A stretch of DNA of 64,000 nucleotides from Globodera rostochiensis (Eukaryota; Nematoda; Chromadorea; Rhabditida; Heteroderidae): contig JAEVLN010000020.1 of the NCBI GenBank assembly GCA_018350325.1, forward strand, positions 899,796 through 963,795, read 5' to 3'. Below the pieces are notes generated by a model. That model saw nothing but the letters and a program-made list of their open reading frames with translations. It was not told where the DNA came from and made no database searches. Each line of letters starts with the position of its first letter. Positions within the stretch are counted from its first letter, which is position 1. This document shows, piece after piece, positions 62,435-64,000 of the stretch. A program made the translations under genes and the position numbers.

Positions 62435-63556
62435 ACAGCTCCCGGCTCGGACCGGCACGGGGACGACGACCCCCCGTCCCCGTTTCCCCGTCCCCGAAGT
62501 CGGTGACTGGCGCCGCCACCCCGCGGGGAAGTGTCGGCGGGCGACTGACGATGACCGACTGACCAGCAGCACATAGCCCCCCTCCCCGCCCCTCACACGC
62601 CCCCGAGGGGATGTCACCACCGACCCCCGGGTGGACAGATACACTCAGAACAGTGTGCGGGGATGGGCGGGCGGGTTTAATTCCAGAAAATTTATATATA
62701 TTCTTTTAATAAAAATTTCCAAAATCCGTGCTTCTTTTTTGATATTGAACTGCGCAATTATTTATTTCAAAAATTCACTTTTGTTCAAAAGCTTGTAATG
62801 TCATTCCGTTAGTACTTTTTCTGCCTAAAGCCTTGTCTAAAAACAACTCAAAAACCTTTTGGAATTATTCAGAAAATCCGTCTCTAATGCCTCAGGGTCT
62901 TTTTAAACCGGCCTCTCACAATGTCTTAAAACCAGACGTCACGCCGACCAACACATTCGTGATTTTTTGAATTTCTTAAAAACCAGCCCAAATTCCCTCT
63001 GGCGCTACATGCCGACCCACCCGACCCTTTTCCTTTCCCCTCCGTCTTCCCTATGGGATTTGGGTCAACAGCGGCGAGTGACGATTGACCCTTGTGGCGA
63101 TGGCGGTGATTTATTGTCGTTGTTGTCGACGGGGCGGAATTGAATATGGGCGCGCCGCTGGTGCTGTTCATTCATTCATTGGTCAGTCAGTCAGTGCCCC
63201 CTGCAAAGAGAGAGAGAGGAAAAGAGGGAGAGAGAAGCAAGAGAATTGGAAAGTAAAGGAAAATTACGGTATTTTGATTTACCCTATTTTTGCCTGCCGC
63301 CCATAATTGAGGGAAATGTGAGGAAGATTACGGTACTTATTGTGCTATATATACAGTATCCGTTCAGCAAGACAATTTGGCTGAAATAAAACCCAAATGA
63401 CTAAGCAAAATGTTTTGTTTTAGGATTTTAAAAAATTGTCTTTTGGCTTTTTGCCTGCGCCATTTTTGGGTAATTTTAAGCTTTTGGAGGGGTAGGGAGT
63501 GCCTTAGTCGGGGGTCCCCAGACCCCCGTGAGAAATTCGTTTGAACAATTCGCTTT
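62435..63556. other. 3' flank and intergenic stretch
   Basis: GC-rich patch 62440-62670, then AT-rich DNA with AATAAA near 62708. Simple (AG)n repeats lie near 63204-63245. No gene seen. Confidence 0.45.
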
Positions 63557-63560
63557 TTAA

Positions 63561-63647
63561 GTGCCGGAATCACCGAATTGCCAGCGTTTGTAACCGATGA
63601 ATCGCCGACCGCAGACGACGACGGCTTCGATTTTGTGACAGAAAATG
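63561..63647 (+). CDS. Isolated exon, unrecognised
   Basis: After a TTTTTTAAG acceptor the plus strand reads AGITELPAFVTDESPTADDD then GFDFVTEN, and ends at a GTAAAA donor. The acidic sequence is exon-like. Neighbouring exons would lie beyond the window or are unrecognised. Confidence 0.35.
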
Positions 63648-64000
63648 GTAAAAATAAATTATTTAAATTTAATTTGTTGACGGTGAGTCTGGGCTACTTC
63701 AATACTGTAAATATATTTCAATAATATTAAAATAAATATTTAATAAAAATGTTTTAATCACTGTTATTTTGACTTTTCTTTCCTTTCGCGGAGTCAACTG
63801 CGTCTCAGGATTAACAGCTCATAACTTTTTTCAAGACTGACTAATTTTCATAATCTTTATATCATTCGAAAGCTATAAATGATTAGAAGATATATTTCAG
63901 CAACATCGAGCCGGTTCGATGCACTATTAAAAAGTTACGGAGTTTTTTATTGTTTTCTGGTCATAACTTTTTCAATTTTATTCAATGTTTTTTCGAATGC
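63648..64000. other. AT-rich end of window
   Basis: No gene seen. It could be intron of the gene that owns the 63561 exon. Confidence 0.4.

Overview
The window looks like the genome of a nematode, most likely a plant-parasitic tylenchid such as a cyst nematode (Heterodera/Globodera type). The evidence is a set of intron-rich genes with introns mostly of 40-110 bp, strong AT bias outside exons, a nematode-type divergent nuclear receptor, a PTS1-tailed NDX-8-like Nudix enzyme, likely trans-splice acceptors beside start codons, and an unusual number of GC-AG introns. Species identity is inference. No CRISPR array, rRNA gene or intact tRNA was seen.

Region 1-11 kb (mainly minus strand): exon fragments of an unrecognised plus-strand gene (1.13-1.93 kb), a 20-bp minisatellite, a 268-bp block present twice (3411 and 5959), a peroxisomal CoA-type Nudix hydrolase (6992-8575) and a secreted phospholipase A2-like gene (9078-9721). 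A hAT-like MITE with an 8-bp target duplication lies at 11064-11245.

Region 11.5-33.2 kb is gene-dense housekeeping territory: eEF1A (-), NEDD8-activating E1 subunit UBA3 (+), Mediator subunit 29 (-), enolase (-), an SR splicing factor with two RRMs (+), an unrecognised helical protein (+), and a MOV10-family RNA helicase (+). eEF1A/UBA3 and enolase/SR are head-to-head pairs. Enolase-MED29 and SR-unknown have the spacing of nematode operons.

Region 34.7-38.9 kb is a SoxC-type HMG-box gene (-) whose HMG box is split by an intron filled with a minisatellite. Two other introns of the gene hold different minisatellites. Region 39-51 kb is mostly repeat- and poly-G-rich DNA with scattered exon-like fragments. 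A nuclear hormone receptor with a complete DNA-binding and ligand-binding domain occupies 51156-54361 (-).

Region 56.1-64 kb carries a mitochondrial SLC25A46-like carrier (+), a probable downstream cistron, inverted-repeat transposon remnants (58.9-59.1 and 59.8-60.6 kb), a multi-exon unrecognised gene (60.8-62.4 kb) and one further exon near 63.6 kb.

Exon boundaries were worked out by hand from splice signals, reading phase and family homology. Single-base errors are possible. The most unusual molecular feature is splice-site usage: seven GC-AG introns inferred in four genes, and one enolase intron with no AG acceptor at all.
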